Made by a program: the position numbers and the translations under genes. The notes below the pieces were generated by a model. The model did no database searches, was not told where the DNA came from, and saw only the letters and a list, made by a program, of their open reading frames with translations. Shown here one piece after another: positions 22,816 through 34,690 of a stretch of DNA of 64,000 nucleotides (positions are counted from its first letter, which is position 1; every line of letters starts with the position of its first letter). The DNA comes from Poecilobothrus nobilitatus (lineage: Eukaryota > Arthropoda > Insecta > Diptera > Dolichopodidae), in contig OX352772.1 of NCBI GenBank assembly GCA_947095535.1, positions 39,203,445-39,267,444 on the forward strand, read 5' to 3'.

Positions 22816-25800
22816 GTAAATTATAAACTGTAGTTATTCTATAAGATGGAAGTTAATTGGCGAATTTTATTGTGTTTATATACTGCCTATGCAAAGAGAT
22901 GTAAGAGTTTTTTTTTGGTTTTATAGTTGAATGTGTATTTTATTCTGGTTAATTAATTTTTAATATGTCAATATTTATTCTAAAAAATAATAAGGAAATC
23001 CGAAGAGTTATATTTATGATTTTCACATTTAAAAATTAAATGATGATTTTGTTGATATTGGAGTACGGTATGACTACTAAACTGTTCAGTGGTTATATGA
23101 AAAGTATTTGCACAATTTTATTTAATAATTACCCCACTCTTTTTTGAGGTTGTATTTTATACTTATGCTCTAGGTACTCCTATATATAAATCGGAACATA
23201 TAGATTACGATAAACACAAAATTTCCCTTCGATAAAAAGTGATAAATTACTAAATTTACATATTTTTTAAATAGATTTTAAATAAAAACTTCAAGTTGTC
23301 ATATTTTTAATCATATTTCAACTACATCGTTGGTTTTATTTAGACCAAAATTAAGTGTTTGTATATATACAGAATATGTACAGAATTTAAAATAATTATA
23401 ATTCGTTTTCTAATAATTCGAAATTTTGTAACAATGTTTTGAGCCTCAACAAGCAGACTATCAAAAAGTACCGTTATAATATTAAAATATAATAATTTAA
23501 TAAAAAAAAACTAATGAAACTAAAAAAAAAGAAAAAAAGGATTCAACATTAGGTCCTTAAAACGTAAACATTCAAAAAAACAAAAAACAATAATAACCGT
23601 ATTGAAAAATAACAGTAACAATATACATTAATATTTTATTACAGAATAAAACATAAATGAATCATAACAAATAAGAGAGAAAGAGAAAATAATATAAATT
23701 GATTTGAACAAAAGCACATGAAACATACAATAAAAAATATAAATAATAAAAAAAAAATAAAAAATACAGGAGCAACACATCAATAGAAGATAATAACAAT
23801 AATAATAAAAATAAAACAAGTGACATATAAATAATAATAATGTAAAGTATGAAAGAGATGGAAAGTTAAAGAGAAAAAAAAAATGAATAAAATGTTTTTC
23901 ATTTTTTTCTTTTTTTATAGTAAAAATGCAAGGAAATAAGTATAGAAAAATCCTCGACAGGATCTTCTTTAAAATAATTTTTTTTTTATTTTTCTATTTT
24001 TCTTTCTCTATAGTTTTATCCAGTTTTTTGTTTCGCTTAGCTTTATTTTAGATTTTTTAAAAGAAAATATATATATATATATATATATTGCATAGTTTCG
24101 TTTGAATCGTAACTTTGATAAAAAAAAAAAAATGTTGAGTATTTCCGTCTTTATAACGCGTATAAAAATCGCGAACAAATAACTTTATTTTTTTTGAATG
24201 AAATTTTTGCAATTTTTTTTTTTTTTTTTTGTATTCCTTTGGATGCAATAAATGACAATTCTCATTGTGAGTCTAGAACAAATTTTACTTCTTCTAAAAT
24301 AAATTGCATTTTAATAATTTGTTTAAGTTGATATGTAAATAGAAATTGTTGGCATTGATGTGTGTGAATAGAGCACATAGAGTATCAGAATATTTTGATT
24401 TGAATTAAAATATTAAAAAAAAAAAAAAAAATATTAAAAGTATATTTGAAACTAAGAGCTAAAGAAAAGACTGTTTGCTAAAGATGTAAAATGGGTGAAT
24501 ATCCGCTTTAAGTATTATAGATTTGGATGCAACTTATGCAATTAATAGATGATCTCGCAGAAATAATCTCGGATTGCAGAGAAATTTTAGTTCTCTATAA
24601 GCTTTTAAAGAAGAATTATTAAGTGTTTCAAAGTTCACTAAGAGGTTAATTTGAATGAATACGCTCAGATTATGTCAATAATATTTTAACTATTCAAATC
24701 CAATTGGTTATGAAAGAACATTTTTTTAAACGCCAAGCAAATAAAGTTAAAAATGTATTATAACATGGTGTAAGCGTATATCTTATTAATCTATATGTTA
24801 AAATCCTTAACATTGAGATGATATTAAAAATCTGCAGTAAATAAAATTTTTCACTCACTTTAGATTTAGGTTCTGGGATAAAATTTATATCGGCTAAATC
24901 AAATTTTATCAATTGTAAATAATAATCTCGATTTATTAATAACAGTAACAAACAAAAAAAAAAAAAAAAGTACAAAATTTTTATTATAACTATTATTGTG
25001 AATCATAGAGGAACGTTAAATTTTCTATAACATTTTATATGGTTGAAGAATAAATGAATGATGAAATGTCTGTCTTGGGATAGAAAAAAAAAATAAAACA
25101 CAGAGAATTATTTTAAGTGCATCATAAAATATTATTTGTGTTCATTTATTTTTCTTTTTCACTTAGTTTTGTTTTCTATTTTCTGTTTTATTTTCCTTTT
25201 TTTTTTCATCTTTGTTTTGCATCAAAAGTTTTATAAATAATGGTTGAATAGAATAGATAAAGTTTTAAAAATGATTGTAGGAGTGTTTTATTGCAGACAA
25301 CCGTCTAGTATATATTATTTTGTTCTGATGGCATCTAAATAATTTCAATCAGAATTCTATTTTTTTTTTTTGTTTTGTTTTTTTTGTCTCTCTATTGTAT
25401 TGTAAGTTTTTTTTTTTAAATATAAAAGTTAAGATAATATTTTTTTTTTATGTTGTCATTTTATATCTTGAAAAAAATATTGAAAGAGTATTTTTTAAGA
25501 GAGTTCCTTAAGGAAAAAGAAAGTGACATCTTTGAATAGAAATTGCATTTAAAGATAAATGATAAAATTATTATCAAGTCTATTCATTTTTATATTCTGT
25601 ATAAGATTATCCCGCAAAGGAGATCATAGACAATAAAAAAGAAAGGGAATTTAATAGAAAAATTTTAATCAGCATTACTTGAAATCATTGAATATCTGTA
25701 CTTTGCGTAAAGTAAAATTTGTTTTTAAGATAATTTTATTATTTATTTCATATTTTTTTTTTTTTTTTGTTGAAATGACTCTTTTTAGTTTTTTTTTTTC

Positions 25801-26690
25801 TGTCTTAATAAACTGTATTAAAAACTTTTTTTTTTTTTTATATTTATATTTATGTTACATCCCTGCTTCCAAAGAAATACTACTAAAGAAACTGGAAAAT
25901 TACGAAAAAGAAACTGTATATTTTGAATAAAATAACAAAAAAAAAAAAAAAAACACTCTTCTTACATTGCATTTGAATTTGTAATCATGCATAAAACTTT
26001 GTCTTAAGGGTATTATTTAGTCCAAGAATCATCATAAAAAATAAAAAAAAAAAAAAAGTTGTAAAACAAAAGAAACTACAAAGGAACTCACGAAAAACTT
26101 TTTTTTTTAAGTCAGTAGTGTTCAAACTGCATTATTGTTCTTTTTTTTTTTTTTTGACTGATTAAGTTGTATTGAAAATTGTGTTGTAGACAAGAAGGGA
26201 ATAGTGATCCAGTTTCTATTCCATAAGATCTAATTAGATATTATGGTGAAAATACTATTACAAAATAGTACAAAAAAACGGCTTAAAGGTTGGAAATTGT
26301 TTAAATGTGAAAATGTGACACTAAAAGAGATTGTTTCTTTTATTTTTAAGAAATTTTGTTTTAAAAATCATTTAGCATGTAGCATGTACATCATTCAATA
26401 TGACTACTTTTCCAATTAGAAGATCGTAAATCATACACTTTGGACAATGAAAAGTTAAAGGTTTTTTTTTTGTTCGATGTTAGAAGAAATTTCTACATGT
26501 TTTATTAAAATCTAATACTTGAACTAAATTACTATTTAATAAAATTTTTTATTAAATATTATTACTAAATTATTCAACACATTAATGACTATATATCTTA
26601 TTGATGAATAGAAGGATTCAACGAAGATAAAAAAAAATTATTGAACTAACATTGTATCTAAAAGTTTAGTTTCTATTAAAAATATATATA
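22816..26690. other. AT-rich DNA with homopolymers
   Basis: The stretch includes an (AT)n microsatellite at 24067-24088, T runs (24213-24230, 25753-25768) and A runs (24417-24431, 25937-25953). Open frames at 24057-24248, 24694-24975 and 25679-25930 are low-complexity. No gene was recognised. Confidence 0.5.
24067..24088. repeat. (AT)n microsatellite
   Basis: An uninterrupted AT run of about 22 bp. Confidence 0.9.
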
Positions 26691-26695
26691 TGTGT

Positions 26696-26733
26696 GGCTG
26701 TGATCGTCTAGTGGTTAGGATCCTACTGTGTGA
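26696..26733 (+). pseudogene. 5' half of a tRNA-His-like sequence
   Basis: GCTGTGATCGTCTAGTGGTT followed by AGGATCCTAC closely follows the first part of insect tRNA-His as I remember it (acceptor strand, D arm with A box TCGTCTAGTGG, start of the anticodon stem). After about 26733 the match ends: there is no GTG anticodon loop in a proper stem and no TTCGAATCC T arm. It is a truncated tRNA pseudogene or the broken head of a SINE, not a working tRNA gene. Confidence 0.6.
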
Positions 26734-27229
26734 TATATTTTTATCCTTTGGAGAATGCGACTGTTATTATATGTAATATATGTGTAAAATATGAAGTTTT
26801 AGTATTTATTTATTTATTTGTTTAAATATTAATATTTTATTTGACATCTTTTTTTTTTTTATTTTATTTTTTATTTAGGTATGCCTTCCGTTTCTGTTTA
26901 CATCCTTAAAAAGTTTACAAAATTAGATTAACTTAATGTTTAAATTGATGTGCATGTAAAAATAATAATTTTTTATTTTGTAAATTTTGGTTTTCTTTTC
27001 TTAATTTACTCTTCTGTATTTAACAAATAATAATTATATATGTATTTTTATTTCTTTTATATACTAATTGTAAAAAATATATCTAAAAACCAATTAATTT
27101 TTTTTTATGCGTTAAAAATAAAATCTTAACATACTTGACTAAAACTATGAAAAAAAAAAAAATAAATAAATAAATAAAACTTTAATATGAAACTATTACA
27201 GAGTCAATTTAATTTTTTAATCACCAGTA
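26734..27229. other. AT-rich DNA, no feature seen
   Basis: The stretch contains a short AATAAATAAATAAATAAA tract at about 27161-27178, which could be an old LINE tail, but no element body is recognisable next to it. Confidence 0.4.
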
Positions 27230-27260
27230 ATCTTTATAGATATATAGATATCTTTATAGT

Positions 27261-27308
27261 TATATCTATAAAGATAACTATATATATATAGTTATCTTTA
27301 TAGATATA
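27261..27308. repeat. 48-bp perfect palindrome within a duplicated motif
   Basis: The stretch is its own reverse complement, centred on TATATATA. The word ATCTTTATAGATATATAGAT lies both before it (about 27230-27250) and across its right end (about 27294-27313), so part of the sequence is duplicated directly as well as inverted. Confidence 0.85.
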
Positions 27309-27540
27309 TAGATATCTTCCTATTTGGAATATGGGTGTCGTATTTTAAACTGTCAATGTCAACACTATATGGATCATACTCTATTTTAGTACATGTAGCC
27401 CTTCTACCATAATGAAATTGTAGAGGAACATGATTTTGATTTTGTATAAAACCTACTTTATCTAGGTAGATGAAATGTTCAAGTGCGATGAATTTTTTTT
27501 TTCCGATTTTAATATTTTTTTAATATACTCATCGTTATTT

Positions 27541-27552
27541 GACATCAATTCT
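27541..27552. repeat. target-site duplication of SINE-A, left copy
   Basis: GACATCAATTCT is identical to 27821-27832 and flanks the SINE exactly. Confidence 0.9.
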
Positions 27553-27820
27553 TATTTATTTATATTAATATTACATACATAAATGTAATGCAATATTATT
27601 GAACCATCGGCTACCAAGGCCATTATATGATTTTATACTATTATTAAATTATATACTAATATTATTTATTTTGTTTATATTATATACTATATATTTACAT
27701 TATATTTGGTCGTAAGGAGGGTATGTAAAGAAAAAAACACTTACGACCTGTGTAGGGTTCGAACCCACACTCCTTCGATTAATACGCCACACGCCTACCC
27801 ACTAGGCTACCGAAGCCCCT
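27553..27820 (-). mobile_element. SINE-A, tRNA-derived, complete, with target duplications
   Basis: On the minus strand the element starts GGGGCTTCGGTAGCCTAGTG. The polymerase III A box TAGCCTAGTGGGTAGGCG spans 27792-27809 and the B box GGTTCGAACCC lies near 27755-27765, with tRNA-like spacing. A GTCGTAAG...CTTACGAC pair then forms a hairpin. The body from CAAATATAATGTAAATATA (27690-27708) to the (AAAT)n end at about 27553 resembles the 3' UTR of the RNase H LINE immediately downstream. A perfect 12-bp target duplication brackets it. SINEs encode no protein: the RNA is made by polymerase III and copied by a LINE enzyme, here probably one of the neighbouring type. Confidence 0.9.
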
Positions 27821-27832
27821 GACATCAATTCT
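27821..27832. repeat. target-site duplication of SINE-A, right copy
   Basis: GACATCAATTCT is identical to 27541-27552. It also abuts the 3' tail of the LINE that follows, so the SINE landed at or beside the LINE's own end. Confidence 0.9.
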
Positions 27833-28196
27833 ATTTTATTTATTTTATTTAAGTCTGACATTATACAATTAATTGTTATAATATCAGTAGAGCCCTCGGC
27901 TACTAAGGCCATTTTGGGCTTGACAGTGCTATTTACAGTTCAATGTTTTATATTTATTGTATTATATTATACTATAAGTGTTATCTTAAGTTAATTTTTT
28001 CTTTTATATTTACATTATATTTGATTAGTTCAATAATTTTGCTAGGATTCGTTAGGTTTGTTGTTTTGTGGTTACAATTAGAATTTAAGATTTATTTACA
28101 TTTATTTACTTTATTTACAATATTTTGTTTAATAACACATTAACATAGCAATTACAGTTTATACAGAATTGAGAGCTAAACTATTTTAGGTAAAAA
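27833..28196 (-). mobile_element. 3' UTR and (TAAA)n tail of the RNase H LINE
   Basis: Read on the minus strand from the stop codon at 28197-28199, the UTR contains CAAATATAATGTAAATATA (28005-28023), then AATGGCCTTAGTAGCCGA (about 27895-27912), a small hairpin around ACAATTAATTGT, and a TAAATAAAATAAATAAAAT tail ending near 27833. The same three blocks occur in the same order in SINE-A. Confidence 0.8.
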
Positions 28197-29058
28197 TTAA
28201 ATGTTGTCCCAGATTTTAAATATTGTACAAATTTTATGGATTTTGTTTGCATATTCTAATGTTGGAACTAAGATATTCTTTAGATCTATTGAATTACTCT
28301 GAGCAAAATTTTTTGTAATGTAGCATTCATGGAATATATGTTTGACTGTTGGTTGACTCTGACAATGGGGGCATATTGGCGGGTTACTATTTTCAAATAT
28401 ATGTCTTTTAGTAAAAAAAAGTGTGTCCTAGACGGATTCTGCAAATTTTTCTTTCTAGGACTCTTTTGTTACTCACAATATAAGTGGGAGGTACAACTTG
28501 AGGCCAATGACAAATTAGGAAGCTGTTGGAAGTATTCCATTTCAGTTGCCTGGGAAGTAACAACTTTCTTTCTAATTCATTGGTCTTTTCTTTTAAAAAG
28601 AAAGTAAGTTGGAGAGTAAATGGTGATTTTATGGCTCGTTTTGCTTCTTCGTCGGCTTTTTCATTTCTGGCTATGCCCTGGTGACTTGGTACCCTTATTA
28701 GTTTGATGTTTTTTCTAGAGTTCTCTAATGCATTCCTGATAAACCTGACAATGGGTTGTTTATTGTTAAGATTTTTTATTGCATTCAAGGCGCTTAAACT
28801 GTCAGAAAAGATTATTATGGATTCTTGAGCGCTGCCAATTGAGAATAATAGCGCTTCGTAGATAGCCACTATTTCAGCATTGTAAATTTGAAAGCTATTG
28901 AAAGCTAATTGTTTTTTTAAAATTAAATTACTCTCATCCACTACGGCTAGTGCGACACCCTCCGTTGTTTTACTTGCATCAGTGAAGATTTTATAAGCCG
29001 TTGTATATTTTTGGGTTAGATTTTGATAAAGCTGAAAGAAAGTTTCACTATTTGTCAT
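28197..29058 (-). pseudogene. LINE ORF2 C-terminus: RNase H domain plus zinc motif
   Basis: This is the C-terminal part of the ORF2 protein of an RNase H-encoding LINE (I/LOA/R1 group). RNase H removes the RNA strand from the DNA hybrid during insertion. Counting from a TTG at 29061 (the first ATG is at 29058), all five active-site residues are present: Asp28 in KIFTDAS, Glu63 in NAEIVAIYEAL, Asp87 in IIFSDSLSALNAI, and His127 and Asp137 in VPSHQGIARNEKADEEAK. The open frame stops at HTFFY (28408) because of one extra T in a T8 run at about 28413-28420. One base fewer continues into CPHCQSQPTVKHIFHEC, the usual Cys/His motif after RNase H, and ends at TAA (28197-28199). The 5' truncation removes the endonuclease and reverse transcriptase. 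It is otherwise little damaged, hence fairly young. Confidence 0.85.
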
Positions 29059-29061
29059 CAA

Positions 29062-32000
29062 TTCTATATAGGCTGAAATTTAACAATCATAAAAATTGCA
29101 TATTTATAGGGACTAGTAGTATGTACAAGAGATTTTTTTTTATACCGAGAACTAAAATTTGTAAAACACTGGATATATTTTTAAAAATATACTTGCATTC
29201 ATAAAAGTTCTTTCTCTTTCTAAAAAAAAAAAAAAATGCATTTTTTTTTTAAAAGTGTTAGTGTTTTTTAAGAATTTCAATATGATATTTCACATTGAAT
29301 GTAACAACATTTTAAAAAGTAATTGCAATAACTGCTGCAGAAGAGATGGTGCATCAACACTAAATTATAAAATAAAAATAATAATAATAAAAACAAAACA
29401 ACAAAAAAAAAAAAAATTAAAGGAAATAAAAAAAAAATATATATATAGTTATATTTGCATAATTCAAAAGTACTATTATCCTTAGGGAATATAGTTTTCT
29501 CTTTCACTTATTTTATTTTTCTTTTATTTTAGTTTTTCAAAAAAAATTGTTTTTTCATTTTTAATGTTTTAAATTTAACATGTACGTACATATTTATATA
29601 AATATATATATATATATACTACAAATATGTTTATTAATATAGAAATTTATTCATTCACCTATGTATAATATTATGTACACTTGTAGTGTAAATGTATAAA
29701 GGCGGGAGTGTATAAGGGTGTGTATGGTTATTTGAATAAAAATGAGGATAGACAATAAACATCAAGGAATACCATTAACAAAAAAAAAAAAAAAAAAACA
29801 AAAAAATTCTGGAATTATTTTATTTTTTTGTGAATTTATATCAGATTAAAATGATTTTCAATAGAATGAATAGTGAATATATTTCAAATATTTTTCTTAT
29901 ATATTCAATTAGTTTTCAAAAAAAATAATATATACATACATATATTATTTAAAAGTGTTTGTTTGATTATATTGTTGCTATTATTATGGTTTTGGTTTTT
30001 GTAGTTTTTTTTTTTTTTTTTGAGTCACATATTGTTAGTAGTATGTTTTTTGGTAATGGAAAATTGTATGTTACACACCACAATACCCAAATAAAAAATA
30101 AAAAAAAAAAATTAAAAAAATAAAAAAAAAATTAGCAAAGAAGACTGATGATGAATTTTATGACAATCCACAATGCAAAAAAAAAAAGAACAAAACAAAG
30201 TATTTCCATAATATTTACATATATTATATTAAACCCAATAGCCTTATTTCAGATGCATTTTTAGTTTTTTTTTTTTATCTTTATTTGTTTATATTTTATA
30301 AATGTATATATTATATATATATATATATATCTTTTTTTTGATATGTTAAGTATAATTTATATTTAAGTGCTGTTCGTTTAAACATTTGGTAATCTTATGT
30401 AAATTTTAAAATAAATAGATTTTTTTTTTTGTTTTAGATTTTCCGATATGACTGGGTATCATTTATTTGGTCTCCCTTATAGATTTATAACTTTACAAGG
30501 AACTGTATGTTTTGCCAATAGAGTAAAAGAAGATTAAATAAGGTGCTTTGAAAAAAATTTGTGTTTTTCGATTTATATGAGCGAAAAAACTTCAAAGAAA
30601 AAATTTTAATTTTCCTATAATATCCATATAATCCATATAATTCCACTCTCCAATTCTAAAACAAAATTTTCCCATCACTAACATATCCTGTCCCGTTCTT
30701 AGTCTCTATTTCCTTTAATGCGAATAGTTAGAGATTATCATTCTATTATATTAACTATAAAGTTTAGTAATTAAAAATCTTATACTGCTAGGGGTGTATA
30801 TGCTTAGATGACAAAAAAAATTATTGCATACTTTTAGGGAAAAATTAATAATATTTTTCAAATTCTACCAGCTTTCTAAGTAAAATCTTTGAATTTAATT
30901 ATTACTGTACATTTAAACTATTATTTAGTGATTCATAATAAAAATTTAAAAAATTTTGCAATGTTAAATAAGAGATTTTCAGAAATAGTATTACTGTAGT
31001 AGAGAAATAAATTTAAATTAAAAAAAAAAATTAAATAAAATTATAATAACAACTTTTAGTGTATTTTTAAGAATCATAACTACGAAATAATTAACTTGCA
31101 CATTTAAAATGAACTTTAAACTTGAAAGTTTGTTTTAAGAGAATGCAGAAATGCATGTTAGGATCTGAGTTTTAAAATACATATTGTAGGTAAATGTGTT
31201 AAGACAATTTCTTTTGGAACAAACTTATTTTGCTGAATAATCGTTTTATTCCTAGTATATTTTCTAAAAATTCTGAAAAGGAAATTGGATTCATATTGAA
31301 AAATTTCGATAAAACTGTAATTTTTCTGATATGTTAACGAAGAATGAACCTTTTTACCATAAATATCAACATGAATGTGAGTTTAATTTAAATAAAGCTA
31401 TTAATGAATATTTTAAAATTATTTAATTTTATAATGTTTGTATGTATATATCTGTATCTTAGTAATAGAAAAAAAAATCTTTGTTTTTATGTTTTTTTAT
31501 AACAAAATTCTGTTTTTTTGCTATTGAAAATTTAATAAAAAATTGAAATATTTTCAATCTGTGTTGTAGTCCCTATTAATATCAGATTATAAAATAAGTA
31601 GAGATTTTTTGAAAGGTATTAAAATTTTTTTTTTTCGCTTGCTAGAAAATACATGATAAATCCGTTTAAAACTACTTTTTATTCTTTTTCTTTTTTATAA
31701 AAAAGTTCCGGAAATTATTTATGAAAAATATTATTTATGTTTTGTATATATATATTAAATGAAAATTTTATGAGAAACTCTAAAAATAAAATAATATCGA
31801 TTATATTAAGTTTGAAATGTACAACGGTATACATTAAATCGTTTCTATTATTTTAAAATTTTAAGGACAGATCAGTTTAAAAATTAATGTTATAAGAAAG
31901 AAAATTAAATGAGATATGGAACTATCACAAACTAAGTAGGTTCATCATGAGGATTATCCTTTTTACTAGAATTGTTCAAATTAGACATGTAGACCAAACT

Positions 32001-33660
32001 ATTAATGTTTTGACCACTATTGATACCCGTACTTCAGGTAAAGTTTAATTTTCAGTGTTAGTTTGTTAATATTTATATCAAAAAGCGCAGTTGGTCTCCC
32101 TTAGCATTAACGATATGGATTCAAATTTTTCAAAATGATGTGAAATATTAAAACGATTTTAACAGATTTTAAATTGTTCAGATTATCCCAAAATCTGATT
32201 TAATATCACCAAATCCCAAGAATATATAATAACACTGCGAATCATTTCCCGAACAAATAAAATGTCCGTTGCTATTAACTAATCGAAGTGACTGGAGGGA
32301 ATTCAGATTGATTAGAGAAAGTTTTAAGTTTTTTCATAAGGTGGAAAATGAATTAAATCTAACTAACTGTTGTTGAATTGCATTTTGTAACTGCTTAAAT
32401 TTAACATGAAAAACAATTTAGAACTTTTCTTAGGTTGATCCAATCAAATCACCGAACAAATAAATTTAAAAATATTAAAAGTTAAGTTAAAAGTTAAATT
32501 TAAAAATCTTAAAATTGATTACCAAGTTTAAATTTATAAAATAAAGAAATAACTAAATTTCATTTAGAAAATAATTAAAAAAATTACACCAGAAGTCAAA
32601 AAGAGAATATTAAAAAAAAAATTACTATAGTTTAACCTTTACTTTATGTATAAAGATTCAGGCATATTTAATGACTTATGATTCTTATAAAACTTTTAAA
32701 ATACTTTTTTTTGTTTTTTAAAGTTCACCTCCTTTTTTCCCGGAATAAAGGAGAAAGAAAAGAATGTAAAGATAGGTGTGCTCTGTGAATAATAATATTT
32801 GCATTATAATCGCATTCATTTCTTTTTAAATATTCAACAAAAATGTTTTTTTTGTTTAGTGTGAAAAGGAATTTTGAAAAAAAAAAAATTATCTACCAGT
32901 AAATTTTTTAAGGATAAATTCAGGTACAACAAATTTAAAATATAAAATATCCAAATTGTATCTATATATATATATATTGCAGTAATTTTCTATAAAATGT
33001 ATTAATATTGTAAATTATGAGATTAAAATTCCAATTATTTATGTATAGGATGCTCAAAAGTTGGAAATTTGTAATGAAAATTTTTTGGTAAATATTAGTA
33101 CAAGAAAATTTTAAACAAAATGTTACAGATAAACAAATTTTGTGGTAAAAAAAAAATGTTTTCTTTTTGTTTTTTTTTTTTTTTTTTGGGAATTATTTGG
33201 AATTATTTTATACATGATTTATAAAATAATAATTTATTTCATTAATGTTTAATGTATGGAATTATTTTGCATATAATATTTGGTTTATTTTTTTCAAATT
33301 GTTGAAACATACTTTTTTTTAGAAAAATAAATATCTAATAAAATTAAAATTTCCCCCAAAAATAAAATTCACATATATTAAAAAATAGCATACAAGTATT
33401 ATATTTGATTAAGATTATTTTCATGTTTTATTTTTTGATTTGCATTGTTTTATTCTAGCCATAACCTTACAATCTTTCTTGTTGATCAATTTATTGTTGG
33501 TTAAAGTTTTTTGTTATTTATTCAAAGGACATTTTTTTTTTGTAGCATCATTATGTTATCTAGGTCATACTTTCATTTGTATTTTTTGAATTTTACGATT
33601 AGAAGTATCATCATATTGATTGTTTTTTAGGATAACTCGATATTGCAGCGTTTCATTAGA
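29062..33660. other. AT-rich DNA with homopolymers and AT microsatellites
   Basis: The stretch includes (TA)n near 29602-29617 and 30312-30330, A runs (29780-29799, 30100-30131) and T runs (30006-30020). The two overlapping open frames at 29255-29507 on opposite strands are low-complexity. The 5' end of the LINE RNase H fragment lies near the left border but is not precisely visible. Confidence 0.5.
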
Positions 33661-33663
33661 ATA

Positions 33664-33722
33664 TTTTCGTTAGGATGATAACTTAGGATAAATTAGGATG
33701 TTTTCGTTAGGATGATAACTTA
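33664..33722. repeat. 22-bp direct repeat
   Basis: A 22-bp word beginning TTTTCGTTAGGATGATAAC is present at 33664-33685 and 33701-33722, 37 bp apart, with the shorter word TTAGGAT again between them. Confidence 0.85.
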
Positions 33723-33759
33723 TTTATAAGACCCAATAAAGGTTTTTTTTGATTTTTTT

Positions 33760-34690
33760 TTATATACATTTCTTTGGAGCTGTAGGGCTTTGGCTTTCAT
33801 TAAACATTTGTAATTTACTCTGTTGGTTGCTATAGTTTCCATGCTTTTCAACGAATATTATTTGAGTTTAATTGGAGTAGAATTGTCATGTACTATGTTT
33901 AATTTAAGGGACCTGGTAATTTGGTATCTTGAAAATTTTTATAGAAGTCTATCTTATAGCTATGATGTTTACTTAAACCGTTTCAATATTAAGTTTATTG
34001 TAATTTCAGTTGTTGTTGTAACATAGATTAGATTAGATTATTGTTTAAGGGGTATAAGTAAAACTGAGATCTTTTAATGTGTATCTATTTTGTTCCTCCT
34101 GTTACTAGGTGTTGCAGATTTTGCCTCAACTTATAATACTTCTGTTAACTCTACCGTCTCTAGGAAAGTAAAGGTCTGTTTATTGATGACAATTCACCTT
34201 TCGCAGAGTAATATTCTCCTAGGTGCACTTAATTTGGTCAGAGTAAGCCTCCTCAGCTTTAGAGTATGTATCCTGGGATCTATTATTCTTTTTAACAGAA
34301 TTTGCATGCAGTGTCCTTCTCAGTTCGAATTTTTTTAAAATGCTCCTTTAAGCGGCAGTGCCGCTACAGGAATCTTATTAGAACTTTCAGTTTATTTTTA
34401 ATGGATTCCATAATTTTTCCATATCTTTATAGTTTTCAAGATGATTCTTAGATTGTTTGAGCTCGGATTTTTAACTGCATAGTTTAACTCACAGCTACTA
34501 CAGTTTTTCTCTTTCGATTTATAGTGATTCTCTTATTTTGTTCACAAAAGGTTCGCCATCTTTAAAGAGACCTCCTACCTCCTTTGTAACAGTTGTCTTT
34601 CTGCAGCTCTTTTTTTGTAAGTTGGTTCGCTTCTTCATTTCCCTCTATATATAGATGTTCAGGTACCTAGTGGAGGTTTAATTGAGAATT
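33760..34690 (-). pseudogene. heavily decayed RNase H LINE
   Basis: On the minus strand at about 34610-34666 the reading VPEHLYIEGNEEANQLTKK matches the last RNase H block ('VPGH..I.GNE.AD.LAKKG'). His is kept, but the final Asp is replaced by Asn. Further along the minus strand (about 34210-34320) the sequence reads TACKFC, then a broken stretch and IPGYIL, then HLGEYY, in the place of the usual Cys/His zinc motif and C-terminal tail. Stops and frameshifts are frequent. The region is visibly less AT-rich than its flanks, as expected for former coding DNA. Plus-strand open frames at 33823-34026 and 34090-34338 are by-products. Confidence 0.65.

Noticed and set aside
28329..28607. Plus-strand open frame of 92 codons
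   Set aside because: It is the antisense shadow of the RNase H LINE.
33823..34338. Two plus-strand open frames that look protein-like
   Set aside because: The minus strand carries the recognisable RNase H end, so these are antisense readings of a decayed LINE.
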